Source: Syntrophomonas sp. (lineage in GTDB: Bacteria > Bacillota > Syntrophomonadia > Syntrophomonadales > Syntrophomonadaceae). Taken from it: DNA of 64,000 bases. Below are positions 1 to 8,317 of the stretch, in pieces. The position numbers and the translations under genes were made by a program. Below the pieces are notes generated by a model, which did not search any database, was not told where the DNA came from, and saw only the letters and a program-made list of their open reading frames with translations. Location: the NCBI GenBank assembly GCA_016841425.1, contig JAENZE010000001.1, positions 417,431 through 481,430 of the forward strand, written 5' to 3'. The number at the start of each line of letters is the position of its first letter. Position 1 is the first letter of the stretch.

Positions 1-2304
1 GATGATTCGGTTCAGGGACTATCAGAACTAACCGGAGATGAGAGATTTGCCTATGACTGTTATCGCAGATTTATACAAATGTTCAGCAACGTGGTATTGG
101 ATATAGACCATACTAGATTTGATGACATTGTAGAAAAACATAAGAGTAAACTCAGAGTAATATTTGATTACGAAATACCTGCTATAGAATTGAAAGCTAT
201 CATTAGTGAATATAAGGTGCTGGTAGAAAAAGATAAAGGCTTTAAATTTCCACAGGAGGTTCAAGAGCAGATGATCATGGCCGTTAAGGCGGTTTTTGAT
301 TCCTGGAACAACCAGAGAGCCATTGTCTATCGGCGCATTAATAAAATAGATGACCACCTGGGTACGGCTGTAAACATACAATGTATGGCATTCGGAAATA
401 TGGGGCAAGATTGCGGAACGGGAGTCGCTTTCACCCGTAATCCTTCCACCGGGGAAAAAGAGCTTTACGGGGAATTCCTGGTAAACGCTCAGGGTGAAGA
501 TGTAGTAGCAGGTATAAGAACACCTACCCCGATCAGCAAACTTAAAGAGGAATTACCAGCAGTATATGAGCAGTTTATTGATACCTGTCAGAAACTGGAG
601 AACCACTACCGTGATTTGCAGGATATCGAGTTCACAGTCGAAAAAGGAAAATTGTATATGCTGCAGACTCGTAACGGCAAAAGAACTGCCAGAGCTGCAG
701 TTAAAACAGCTGTTGATATGGTTGAAGAAGGTATTATTGATATTCATGAAGCTATAATGAGGGTAGATGCCGAGCAGATTAACCAGCTGCTGCACCGACA
801 GATTGATAGCAGTGCAGAGTTCAAACCGATTGCGGTAGGATTACCCGCATCTCCTGGAGCAGCCTGTGGCAAAGTGGTATTTGATGCTAATGCAGCTGAA
901 AAACATGGCTCAGCTGGAGAAAAAGTGGTTCTGGTAAGAAGTGAAACTGCGCCAGATGATATACACGGTATTGTGCATGCCGAAGGAATTCTAACCTCAC
1001 GAGGCGGAATGACTTCTCATGCGGCAGTTGTAGCCAGGGGGATGGGTAAGCCCTGCGTGTGTGGATGCGAAAGTATAAAGATAGATGCCGAGCAGAAATG
1101 TTTTAAGGTGGGAGATATTATAGTTTCAGAGGGTGATATAATAACCCTTGATGGCGCCACCGGAGGGGTTATGTTAGGCGAAGTTCCCATGATTGAACCT
1201 ACTCTATCTGATGAGTTCGAAAAGCTTCTACAGTGGGCCAATGACATTAAAATGCTGTCGGTAAGAGCCAATGCCGACACACCAGAAGATGCTGCCAGAG
1301 CACGTGACTTTGGAGCGGAAGGAATTGGTCTGTGCAGAACTGAGCATATGTTTATGGCTCAGGAACGATTACCTGCGGTTCAAGAGATGATAATGGCCGA
1401 GTCCCTGGAAGACAGAGAAACAGCATTAGAGAAATTGCTCCCCTTCCAACGGGAAGATTTTTACGGCATTCTAAAGGCTATGTCTCCTCATCCAGTAACA
1501 ATACGTCTGTTGGATCCACCTTTACATGAATTCCTTCCGGACAAGGAGTCGCTGATGCTGGAGATAGCAGAGCTTAAATTTAGAAATACCAGCCCCTCTG
1601 AGATATTCAAAAAAGAGGAACTGTTAAAAAAGATACATAACCTATCAGAAGCTAATCCCATGCTGGGACACCGCGGATGCCGCCTGGGTCTGACCTATCC
1701 TGAGATATATCGGATGCAGGTTAGGGCCATCTTTGAAGCCATTAGCAGACTCAAGGTAGAAAATATCAATACTTTTGCAGAAATAGAGATCCCGCTGGTC
1801 ATTGATGTAGCCGAGTTTAACTTTTTGAAAAAGCATATTTTTGAAGTATATGAAGAAGTCAGGAAAGAGACCGGACAGGAACTTGATTTTGCCCTGGGAA
1901 CCATGCTGGAGCTTCCCCGAGCCTGCATAATGGCGGACGAATTAGCAGGTGAAGCGGAATTCTTTTCTTTTGGAACTAACGATTTGACTCAGACCACTCT
2001 GGGATTCAGCCGGGATGACGCTGAAGGAAAATTCATACCGATATATCTGGAAAGAAAAATTATGAAGGACAATCCCTTTGCAGTACTCGACCGCAAAGGA
2101 GTGGGCAGCTTGATGATAATGGCCATAGAAAAAGCCAATTCCTCCAGACCCGGCATTTTAATGGGTATATGCGGTGAACATGGGGGAGAACCAAGCTCAA
2201 TCGATTTCTGCCATCAAATAGGGCTTAATTATGTAAGTTGTTCACCATATAGGATTCCAATTGCCAGATTGGCGGCAGCCCAGGCTGCACTGAGAATCGG
2301 ATAA
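1..2304 (+). CDS. ppdK: Pyruvate, phosphate dikinase, 5' end cut by window edge
   Basis: Interconverts pyruvate, ATP and Pi with PEP, AMP and PPi in the cytosol. The frame is open from base 1, so the gene starts upstream; about 767 residues are present against roughly 870-890 in the family, so only the N-terminal part of the nucleotide-binding domain is missing. Visible: phosphohistidine loop GGMTSHAAVVARGMGKPC (around 1003-1056) and the C-terminal PEP/pyruvate barrel ending in YVSCSPYRIPIARLAAAQAA, whose Cys is the family's acid/base residue (around 2240-2295). In anaerobes with a PPi-dependent metabolism the enzyme can run in either direction. It is followed by a hairpin and then by an island of different character, so it is probably the last gene of its transcript. 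Confidence 0.97.
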   Translation, partial: DDSVQGLSELTGDERFAYDCYRRFIQMFSNVVLDIDHTRFDDIVEKHKSKLRVIFDYEIPAIELKAIISEYKVLVEKDKGFKFPQEVQEQMIMAVKAVFDSWNNQRAIVYRRINKIDDHLGTAVNIQCMAFGNMGQDCGTGVAFTRNPSTGEKELYGEFLVNAQGEDVVAGIRTPTPISKLKEELPAVYEQFIDTCQKLENHYRDLQDIEFTVEKGKLYMLQTRNGKRTARAAVKTAVDMVEEGIIDIHEAIMRVDAEQINQLLHRQIDSSAEFKPIAVGLPASPGAACGKVVFDANAAEKHGSAGEKVVLVRSETAPDDIHGIVHAEGILTSRGGMTSHAAVVARGMGKPCVCGCESIKIDAEQKCFKVGDIIVSEGDIITLDGATGGVMLGEVPMIEPTLSDEFEKLLQWANDIKMLSVRANADTPEDAARARDFGAEGIGLCRTEHMFMAQERLPAVQEMIMAESLEDRETALEKLLPFQREDFYGILKAMSPHPVTIRLLDPPLHEFLPDKESLMLEIAELKFRNTSPSEIFKKEELLKKIHNLSEANPMLGHRGCRLGLTYPEIYRMQVRAIFEAISRLKVENINTFAEIEIPLVIDVAEFNFLKKHIFEVYEEVRKETGQELDFALGTMLELPRACIMADELAGEAEFFSFGTNDLTQTTLGFSRDDAEGKFIPIYLERKIMKDNPFAVLDRKGVGSLMIMAIEKANSSRPGILMGICGEHGGEPSSIDFCHQIGLNYVSCSPYRIPIARLAAAQAALRIG

Positions 2305-2341
2305 GTAAGAGGTAAATACAACTCCATCCTCGCTAAACTAT

Positions 2342-2374
2342 ACGCCCATAAGCCGATAAGAGGCTTATGGGCGT
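2342..2374 (+). terminator. Perfect 13-bp hairpin after ppdK
   Basis: Inverted repeat acgcccataagcc / ggcttatgggcgt with a 7-nt loop, 37 bp after the ppdK stop. No T-run follows, so it is not a canonical intrinsic terminator; it may still end or stabilise the ppdK transcript. It marks the left edge of the island. Confidence 0.5.
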
Positions 2375-2430
2375 CAGCTTATCACAAGCCGACAAGGCGC
2401 CAGACCGATGATCTTATTATGAGCGTCCCG

Positions 2431-2455
2431 ACTTCGGGCCAACGTGGCCCGAAGT
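2431..2455. repeat. Perfect 10-bp inverted repeat at island edge
   Basis: acttcgggcc-aacgt-ggcccgaagt. It lies downstream of the minus-strand sigma-like remnant, but neither strand shows a T-run after it. Function unknown; could be a weak terminator or a junction relic. Confidence 0.5.
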
Positions 2456-2505
2456 AAATTCCCCTCTCAATAACCATGAGATTTTTGACGCAAAATCGAC
2501 CCGTA

Positions 2506-2725
2506 TCACAAACGGTTTTTCAAGAATCTTTCCATGCTGCGGATTGCGCGGTTTATGGATTGACGCACATTCTTTTCGCTCACACCCTCGGCACGTGCAA
2601 TTTCGGTTTTGCTCATGCCGAGTATGTAATGGACGTAAACCCTCCGGCCCTGTTTGTTGGGGAGCGATCGAGGGCGGCATGGAGGCGGTGAGAGCATCCC
2701 CAATTCCGTTATCAATCGTAAACAT
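2506..2725 (-). pseudogene. Broken sigma-70 region 4-like/HTH gene of mobile-element type
   Basis: A short minus-strand gene starts with ATG at 2725 behind a good ribosome binding site (aaggggat). It opens as MFTIDNGIGDALTAS in one frame, but the recognisable region 4-like HTH part (KQGRRVYVHYILGMSKTEIA followed by RAEGVSEKNVRQSINRAIRS) is in another frame that runs to 2506. A single indel around 2650-2685 would join the two. Such small sigma-like proteins are common in conjugative elements of Firmicutes (family knowledge); usual members are longer at the N-terminus. I read this as a truncated, frameshifted relic of an integrated element. The HTH part could still be made alone from a start in its own frame. 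Confidence 0.6.
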
Positions 2726-2776
2726 AGTATCCCCTTAATTTTTTATTGGTTAAATATTTACAGTCGGTTATTACAT

Positions 2777-3706
2777 TCAAGGTGTCGCTTTCACGATTGC
2801 TTTCCTTCTTCCTATCAGCGCCATACTAAGAATAATGAGAAGTCCACCGACCCATTGTGCGCACTCTATTTTTTCCTTTAAAAGGAGCAGGGACAAAAGC
2901 ATCGAAGTCAGGGGTATCATTCCTGAAAAAGCGGCGGTTGTGTAAGCATCGCAACGCTTCACCCCCTCATAAAAAAATACGAAAGCCAGCGCGGTCACAA
3001 CTAAACCATACCAAACCAAAGCAAACCATTCTTTGCATCCGAGTACCGACATGGAGGCTAAGGGGTGTTCACAAAGCGCCAGAATGATGGACAAAATGAA
3101 AGCAATAGCGGACACCAGCAGGGTTTGCACCATTGGATGAAGCTGTACCGCCGATTCATCCCACGTTCTTGCCTTATGCCTTCTTGAAATGATATTGAAG
3201 GTAGATTCGCTTGCCGCAGCGCAAATAATAAGCACATTCCCTAAAACATGTTGAGCGGAAAACTGTGCAGATAAAATGTTGATTCCTTGCAACAAAATAA
3301 TGCCCACGACAGTACAGCTAATTCCCAACGCCGTTGTGCCTGAAAAATGCTCTTTCAAAAAGAAGAAAGCCAGCAACGATGTGATAGCTGGCGTTGTGCC
3401 TGTTAATATTCCGGCCTCCACGGTACTTGTCAATTTCACGCCAAAAAGCAAGAAAGTGCGGAACAGAAAAATCCCAAAAATTGCTTGAAACAGAATCATT
3501 ATCCAATCGCTCTTCGTCAGTATATGTATCGTCCGAATGGTTTTCGTTCCGTAGAACGGCAATAAACATACAAGCATGATTCCCAAGCTAACCGCCGTTA
3601 TCATAAAATTGCTTAATTTCATTGCAAGAATATATCCTGTAATCACGGAAGTACCAGCTAACGAAAAAGCACCCAGTAGGTACATCTTCCCTTGAATATG
3701 TCTCAT
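2777..3706 (-). CDS. EamA/DMT-superfamily membrane transporter
   Basis: A 309-residue, very hydrophobic protein with about ten membrane segments arranged as two EamA repeats. Motifs typical of the family include AGILTGTTPAITSLLAFFFL in repeat 1 and SGMIPLTSMLLSLLLLKE in repeat 2. Such proteins usually export metabolites, amino acids or drugs. The frame extends to 3799, but I place the start at ATG 3706 because agaagg lies 7-8 nt upstream and the first membrane segment then follows a short basic leader. It is divergent from a MocR-type regulator over a 125-bp spacer; divergent MocR/transporter pairs are common and suggest that the regulator controls this gene. Substrate unknown. The sequence looks GC-richer than its surroundings, consistent with transfer. 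Confidence 0.88.
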   Translation of the reverse strand: MRHIQGKMYLLGAFSLAGTSVITGYILAMKLSNFMITAVSLGIMLVCLLPFYGTKTIRTIHILTKSDWIMILFQAIFGIFLFRTFLLFGVKLTSTVEAGILTGTTPAITSLLAFFFLKEHFSGTTALGISCTVVGIILLQGINILSAQFSAQHVLGNVLIICAAASESTFNIISRRHKARTWDESAVQLHPMVQTLLVSAIAFILSIILALCEHPLASMSVLGCKEWFALVWYGLVVTALAFVFFYEGVKRCDAYTTAAFSGMIPLTSMLLSLLLLKEKIECAQWVGGLLIILSMALIGRRKAIVKATP

Positions 3707-3763
3707 TCCAAACCTTCTTTTGATCATTGCATTCATTCCAAATCTTGCTATAATTATATCGTG

Positions 3764-3817
3764 ACAACTGGACTTCCGTAAGGGCCAGTATTGCATCAAT
3801 TATAGGGTGCCAGTTGG
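3764..3817. promoter_or_regulatory. Divergent control region with acaactgg...ccagttgg dyad
   Basis: The 125 bp between the transporter and the MocR gene hold an inverted pair, acaactgg (3764-3771) and ccagttgg (3810-3817). A TATAAT-like -10 for the transporter lies on the minus strand at about 3749-3754. MocR proteins bind repeated half-sites in such spacers, so this is a plausible operator; inference only. Confidence 0.4.
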
Positions 3818-3831
3818 AAGGGGGTAGTTAG

Positions 3832-5217
3832 ATGTGGGGAATCGTATTGCATGACAACAGCGAGGTTGGTTTGGCTCGCCAAATCTTCATGTCGCTAAAA
3901 GAGCATATTTTGACAGGTCAAATTCCGCAGGGAGAAGCCTTGCCATCTACAAGAAAACTTGCAAAGGGCTTGGGCGTTTCCCGTAATACAGTTTGCGACG
4001 CATACGATATGCTTTGGACGGAAGGCTTTATTGTCAGCCATCAGGGTGCGCCGTCACGTGTGGCTGACGGGCTTCAAATCCAAACCGTGCAGAATAGAGA
4101 AAAGGTACAAGAAACGGACAAAAGCCAGCCGGTTATCTTGTGGGATTTCAAAACAGGCCAGCCGGATTTATCGCTTTTTCCGTGGCAGGTATGGAATGGG
4201 ATCATACGCGATGCGGCAGGCAGCCTATCCGCCCGACAACTGGAATACAGCGGGCCAAAAGGGTATGAACCGCTTTGCGAGGAAATTGCCCTTTGGCTTC
4301 TGCGTAGCAGGAGCATGGAAGTCGATCCGAAGGATGTATTTATTACATCAGGAGCGACACAAGCACTTCATTTGCTTGTAGACATTCTCTATAAAGAGGG
4401 CCGTGTCTTTGCTCTGGAAAGCCCTTCCCACCCAGGAATCCGCACAGTCATTTCCGATAAAGGATACCCCATACACTGGATGCCCGTTGACAGCAAGGGC
4501 GCGGATATGACCTCCCTCCAGGGCAAGAATATTTCGGCGGTTTATGTTACGCCTTCCCATCAGTTTCCGATGGGAGGGATTCTTCCGGCAACCCGTCGTG
4601 CGGCGCTGATACGTTTGGCAATGGAGAAGGATTTTTATGTCATTGAAGATGATTACGACAGCGAATTCCGCTATTGCGGCTCTCCCGTCAGTCCCATTTA
4701 TTCGATGAATTCTTCCCATGTCGTCTATGTCGGAACTTTCAGCAAGGCGGTGTTTCCTGCCCTCCGGTTGGGCTTTGCGGTATTGCCAAAGCCGTTGCAG
4801 GCCAAATGGAGGCATTACCGCAATTACATGGATGTTCAGAATCCGATTCTGGAACAGGCGGCATTGGCCGAATTCCTGCGCAAGCGGAAAATGGACAAGC
4901 ACGTCCAGCGTATGCGGCGAGTATATGGCGAAAAGAGGAATGCCTTATTAAAGTCTTTAGAGACGACGTTTGGCGATTCCGTATGCCCATGGGGGGATGC
5001 CTCCGGCCTGCATGTGGCGCTTCAATTTCCGGGCTTCGAGTTTGGGGGAAAGTTCATTTTAAGTTGCAAAAATTCAGGCATACGGGTATCTCCACTGACG
5101 CAATATTGCATTTCACGAAACGATCATAAGGATATGCTCCTCGTAGGCTATGGACACCTTAGTTCTGAGCAAATTCAAGAGGGTATTAAGGCGCTACACC
5201 AATTGATTGTAGGTTAA
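3832..5217 (+). CDS. MocR/PdxR-family regulator: GntR HTH fused to class I aminotransferase
   Basis: 461 residues. An N-terminal winged HTH of GntR type (about residues 10-75, with LPSTRKLAKGLGVSRNTVCD) is joined to a fold-type I PLP domain (about 105-455). The expected PLP lysine lies in YVGTFSKAVFPALRLGF, and the preceding EDDYDSEFRY motif fits the family. MocR proteins sense PLP, amino acids or amines and regulate a nearby, often divergent gene; here that is the EamA transporter. Start ATG 3832 has a strong gaaggggg site 8 nt upstream. The effector cannot be told from sequence. Base composition differs from flanking genes, suggesting arrival as a unit with the transporter. Confidence 0.93.
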   Translation: MWGIVLHDNSEVGLARQIFMSLKEHILTGQIPQGEALPSTRKLAKGLGVSRNTVCDAYDMLWTEGFIVSHQGAPSRVADGLQIQTVQNREKVQETDKSQPVILWDFKTGQPDLSLFPWQVWNGIIRDAAGSLSARQLEYSGPKGYEPLCEEIALWLLRSRSMEVDPKDVFITSGATQALHLLVDILYKEGRVFALESPSHPGIRTVISDKGYPIHWMPVDSKGADMTSLQGKNISAVYVTPSHQFPMGGILPATRRAALIRLAMEKDFYVIEDDYDSEFRYCGSPVSPIYSMNSSHVVYVGTFSKAVFPALRLGFAVLPKPLQAKWRHYRNYMDVQNPILEQAALAEFLRKRKMDKHVQRMRRVYGEKRNALLKSLETTFGDSVCPWGDASGLHVALQFPGFEFGGKFILSCKNSGIRVSPLTQYCISRNDHKDMLLVGYGHLSSEQIQEGIKALHQLIVG

Positions 5218-5558
5218 TCGTATAAGGGTACGTTGCGATTATCCAAGACTATATAAAACTGGCACGGAACCATATGTGCACAAAACGGCAAGCAATGCGA
5301 CTGTGGCCACAGCCGCGAATTTTTTACGTTTTGCCCTCCGGCCAAACCACGAAAAATTATGCTTGTTGGGTCTCATAAGAAGACAAGCCATAATAACCCA
5401 GACCTAACTTATTAAGCGTATTAGCTAAACATAATAATATATTCTGATAACAACAGTTATAAACAGCTTACTTCAGGGTCTGGCCGTTTGCCTGGTTTAT
5501 CCCGCTGCAGATACAATGTTCATATGATCTTCCATATGGAGAAAGGAGTGGCTAGTAT
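5218..5558. other. Gene-poor spacer at right edge of the island
   Basis: 341 bp. Its left half holds a possible 50-residue minus-strand ORF (5239-5391) and a 12-bp palindrome ctgtggccacag (5301-5312). Its right half is AT-rich and leads into the LysM protein gene. No RNA gene or convincing promoter recognised. Confidence 0.6.
5239..5391 (-). CDS. Possible 50-residue membrane-anchored small ORF
   Basis: The ORF begins MACLLMRPNKHNFSWF, followed by a basic stretch (RRAKRKK) and one hydrophobic segment (FAAVATVALLAVLCTY). Start ATG 5391 (or 5376) has only a weak ribosome binding site. The basic-then-hydrophobic pattern resembles the N-terminus of bitopic proteins in conjugative modules, so it could be the remaining start of a larger lost gene. 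I do not recognise a family, and it may not be expressed. Confidence 0.3.
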   Translation of the reverse strand: MACLLMRPNKHNFSWFGRRAKRKKFAAVATVALLAVLCTYGSVPVLYSLG

Positions 5559-6452
5559 TTGCAGCAAAGAAAACGTAATAAAGTTACAGCAGGGTTAGTG
5601 GTGTTGCTTGTCTTAAGCACAGCACTAATATGTTTACCATCAGTCGGTGCAGGTTATGGCGAAGAGATCTTACAAAGGGGGTCCCATGGTGATAGTGTAT
5701 ACAGACTGCAGCAGGATTTGACCTCCCTGGGTTATGATACCTCTGGTATTGATGGTTGGTTTGGAATTCATACCTACAATGCAGTTAAAGAATTTCAATC
5801 TGAGCAGGGATTAAAAGTGGATGGTATACTAGGAACCGCAAGTATAAAAGCGCTCGAAAAATGTTTAGCGGGAAATACTGCCTATTATACTGTGAAATCT
5901 GGTGACACTTTAAGTGCAATAGCGAGCAGGTATAAAACAACGGTCAACTCAATAATGGCTGCTAATAACTTGAACTCATACATAATCTTAATCGGAGATA
6001 CTTTGAAAATCCCATCCAACAATAATTGCGAGGTTTCAAGAAGTGTATCCCGCTATGGTAAGATGGCTGATTGGTGGACAGAAGCACAGTACATATTTTC
6101 ACGTGGTAAAGTAGCAAAAATTACAGATATTGATACCGGGATAAGCTACTATACGATACGCAAAGCGGGAAGCAATCACGCAGACTGTCAGCCTTTAACC
6201 GCAGCCGATACTGCTAAAATGAAGCAAATTTATGGTGGACAATGGAGCTGGACTAGAAGGGCTGTCATTGTTGAAGTAGATGGAATTAAATTAGCTGCTT
6301 CCCAGAATTGCATGCCTCATGGAGGTCAATCAATTTATGATAATAATTTTCCAGGACATTATTGTATACACTTTTTAAACAGCAGGACTCATGGTACCAA
6401 TAGAGTAGATGAGAATCATCAGGCTATGGTTTATAAAGCCGCCGGCTTATAA
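5559..6452 (+). CDS. Secreted PG_binding_1 + LysM protein with unassigned C-terminal domain
   Basis: 297 residues, TTG start behind gaaaggag. A signal peptide (basic start, hydrophobic residues about 11-30) is followed by a PG_binding_1 domain (about 37-95, GSHGDSVYRLQQDLTSLGY), a LysM repeat (about 107-150, YTVKSGDTLSAIASRYKTT) and a C-terminal domain of about 135 residues. That domain has conserved-looking His and Cys residues (PHGGQSIYDNNFPGHYCIHF, then NSRTHGT). The protein should act at the cell wall or spore cortex. The C-terminal motif loosely recalls the His-Gly ... Gly-Cys arrangement of YkuD L,D-transpeptidases, but order and spacing differ, so no enzyme activity is claimed. A terminator follows directly. 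Confidence 0.85.
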   Translation: MQQRKRNKVTAGLVVLLVLSTALICLPSVGAGYGEEILQRGSHGDSVYRLQQDLTSLGYDTSGIDGWFGIHTYNAVKEFQSEQGLKVDGILGTASIKALEKCLAGNTAYYTVKSGDTLSAIASRYKTTVNSIMAANNLNSYIILIGDTLKIPSNNNCEVSRSVSRYGKMADWWTEAQYIFSRGKVAKITDIDTGISYYTIRKAGSNHADCQPLTAADTAKMKQIYGGQWSWTRRAVIVEVDGIKLAASQNCMPHGGQSIYDNNFPGHYCIHFLNSRTHGTNRVDENHQAMVYKAAGL

Positions 6453-6476
6453 TATGTTAATACTAAGATTAAATAC

Positions 6477-6512
6477 AATAACTGACTCTGCTTCAGGCTG
6501 GAGTCAGTTATT
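6477..6512 (+). terminator. Intrinsic-type hairpin after the LysM gene
   Basis: Perfect 12-bp stem aataactgactc / gagtcagttatt with a 12-nt loop, 24 bp after the stop codon. The T-rich tail is weak; it may serve both converging genes. Confidence 0.7.
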
Positions 6513-6554
6513 GCACTTGTGTATACAGACATGTTTGGTTAAGTTAATAAAAAA
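6512..6554 (+). repeat. Interspersed repeat, copy 1
   Basis: Begins tgcacttgtgtatacagaca and continues through tgtttggttaagttaataaa. A near-identical sequence lies at 56188-56231, 50 kb away. Both copies sit in an intergenic 3' region and end in an A-run. Too short for a coding element; probably a small dispersed repeat. Confidence 0.7.
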
Positions 6555-8109
6555 GCAGTTTCTTTTCATCCGGATCATAATACATTTTCAGGGTTTTAAC
6601 GTCCTGGGGAAGTTTTATGATCTCATGTTTTATAGAAAAAGACATACCTTCCTCCAGTCCACCTCCAATCTCGATCATACCTTCGCCGCGTGTACTTTTA
6701 AGCATTTGACTAAGGAATTTTCGCTCTTCGATCATGATATCCAATTCTTCCTGCAAATTCATATATTCGGGCAGCATCTCTTCCAGCAGGAACAGCGAAC
6801 GTGCATCTTCCTTCCTGTTGCGAAGAGTCCGAATAGTTGAAGCAGACTGCTTTAGCTTATTTTCTAACCTGTCGATAATATGATTAAGTTCATGCATTCT
6901 TTCATAATATTGCTTTCTTTCAATACCTTCCACCCTTAAATCGAGTTGTCTGGAATTATTAATCCGGGATGCCTTGATTCTTGTTTTAGCAGATATTGTA
7001 TTACTACCCAGAATACGTCCTCTACGCCCTTGTATCAGGACAGAATCACCAGCACTAGCATTACAGCGTACAATATATTCATTTATTACAATGGACTGGC
7101 CAGCTACTACCGTAGCTGCCTGAACAAACTTTGCTTCCACATTTTTGTGGGCTGTGACTAATGCTTTACCACGGCCTATAATTCCGTTCTTTACAAAAAT
7201 CGATCCCTTGCGAGATTTGATTAGAGCGTTACCTACCCCACCACGAATATCAATATCATCATCAGCCTCAACCTTAAATCCGTCGTATACATTGCCAGTA
7301 ATTAATACTTTCCCCATAAAATTAATGTTACCAATTGAAAAATCCACATCACCGGATACCTGGTATAACCTGCTGACATGCAGTTTATCATTAATCCATG
7401 ATATGGCTCCGTCAATTTCTGCTTGCGCCTTATCCTGTATGATAATGACCCCCCGGCCTACTTTAAAGTTGATATTTTCTCCCGATTGAGCAGCTACTTC
7501 TTTTCCGTAAACATCAGTGCCAGGAGTTCCTTCAGTAGCAGGTTCTCGGACAGCTAGTATGTCGCCTGCATATACCGGTATAATCTGTCCCAGTTCATAA
7601 TAATCGACTTTATCATTTGCAAGTAAAACAGGTTTAGGGGTAGGATTCTTTTCATAAAAATATTTTATACTTGCATTTTGGCCATTTACCGGATTAATGC
7701 CTCTAGCAGCTATAGTAGGGATGTCAGGATTATTTAAAGCTTTTTCAATCTCCTGGGTATCGATTCCAAATACTATTCCCTGGTTCCCAAGCTCAGTAAT
7801 TATATCATTTACCGAGGTTCTGACATAGGATCTGGATTCTACAGTTAAAATCACCAGCATATTATCTTCAGTCACTTCTATTATCAGGGGCAATATTTCA
7901 TCAGTTTCTTCTGACAATAGATCTTTATCTAAATCTGATTCAAGTTTAATCTCCATTTCCAATTCTCCTTCGGCCAGGTCCTGAATAGATTTACATGATA
8001 GGCGGATACCCATCAAGGATAATTCTCTTTCGATGTGTGTGAAGTCCAATTTTTTGAGTAGTTTAATATACCTTCCATCTGGTCTGTCGATAAGTTTCAG
8101 GTTGCTCAT
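6544..8109 (-). CDS. FapA/DUF342 family protein
   Basis: 521 residues matching the FapA (DUF342) pattern. A mixed N-terminal region (about 1-170) is followed by a long run of beta-helix-like repeats (about 190-400: GDVDFSIGNINFMGKVLITG, DIDIRGGVGNALIKS, GRGKALVTAHKNVEAKFVQA), then a charged coiled coil (about 400-480) and a C-terminal tail. Family members are cytoplasmic or polar proteins linked to flagellar assembly, cell polarity or signalling in other bacteria; the exact role is unsettled and there are no flagellar genes next to it here. It converges on the LysM gene and is divergent from a flavoprotein. Confidence 0.85.
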   Translation of the reverse strand: MSNLKLIDRPDGRYIKLLKKLDFTHIERELSLMGIRLSCKSIQDLAEGELEMEIKLESDLDKDLLSEETDEILPLIIEVTEDNMLVILTVESRSYVRTSVNDIITELGNQGIVFGIDTQEIEKALNNPDIPTIAARGINPVNGQNASIKYFYEKNPTPKPVLLANDKVDYYELGQIIPVYAGDILAVREPATEGTPGTDVYGKEVAAQSGENINFKVGRGVIIIQDKAQAEIDGAISWINDKLHVSRLYQVSGDVDFSIGNINFMGKVLITGNVYDGFKVEADDDIDIRGGVGNALIKSRKGSIFVKNGIIGRGKALVTAHKNVEAKFVQAATVVAGQSIVINEYIVRCNASAGDSVLIQGRRGRILGSNTISAKTRIKASRINNSRQLDLRVEGIERKQYYERMHELNHIIDRLENKLKQSASTIRTLRNRKEDARSLFLLEEMLPEYMNLQEELDIMIEERKFLSQMLKSTRGEGMIEIGGGLEEGMSFSIKHEIIKLPQDVKTLKMYYDPDEKKLLFY

Positions 8110-8229
8110 GGAGTTTCTCCCATCTTTATTAGTAAAACCTTATTTAAGTGGTTAGTCTGCTCGAAAGTGCAGGAATAGCAGTTTAAGTATTTAATCTAAA
8201 GCATAAATTATACTATATATACTGTTTCG

Positions 8230-8256
8230 TATAATTAAGACATAAAATTTATGTCT
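8230..8256 (+). promoter_or_regulatory. TATAAT box followed by a 19-bp perfect palindrome
   Basis: agacataaa-a-tttatgtct (8238-8256) starts 2 bp after a TATAAT hexamer (8230-8235) in the spacer between the divergent DUF342 and flavoprotein genes. The position fits an operator for a repressor over the flavoprotein promoter. No good -35 hexamer is visible. The binding protein is unknown. Confidence 0.4.
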
Positions 8257-8317
8257 ATAAAATAAAGGATTACATATTTATTTGTAGTATTAAGAATATA
8301 TAGTTGGGGGTGGACGT

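Noticed and set aside
4348..4902. 184-residue minus-strand ORF within the MocR gene
   Set aside because: Antisense shadow in GC-rich coding sequence.
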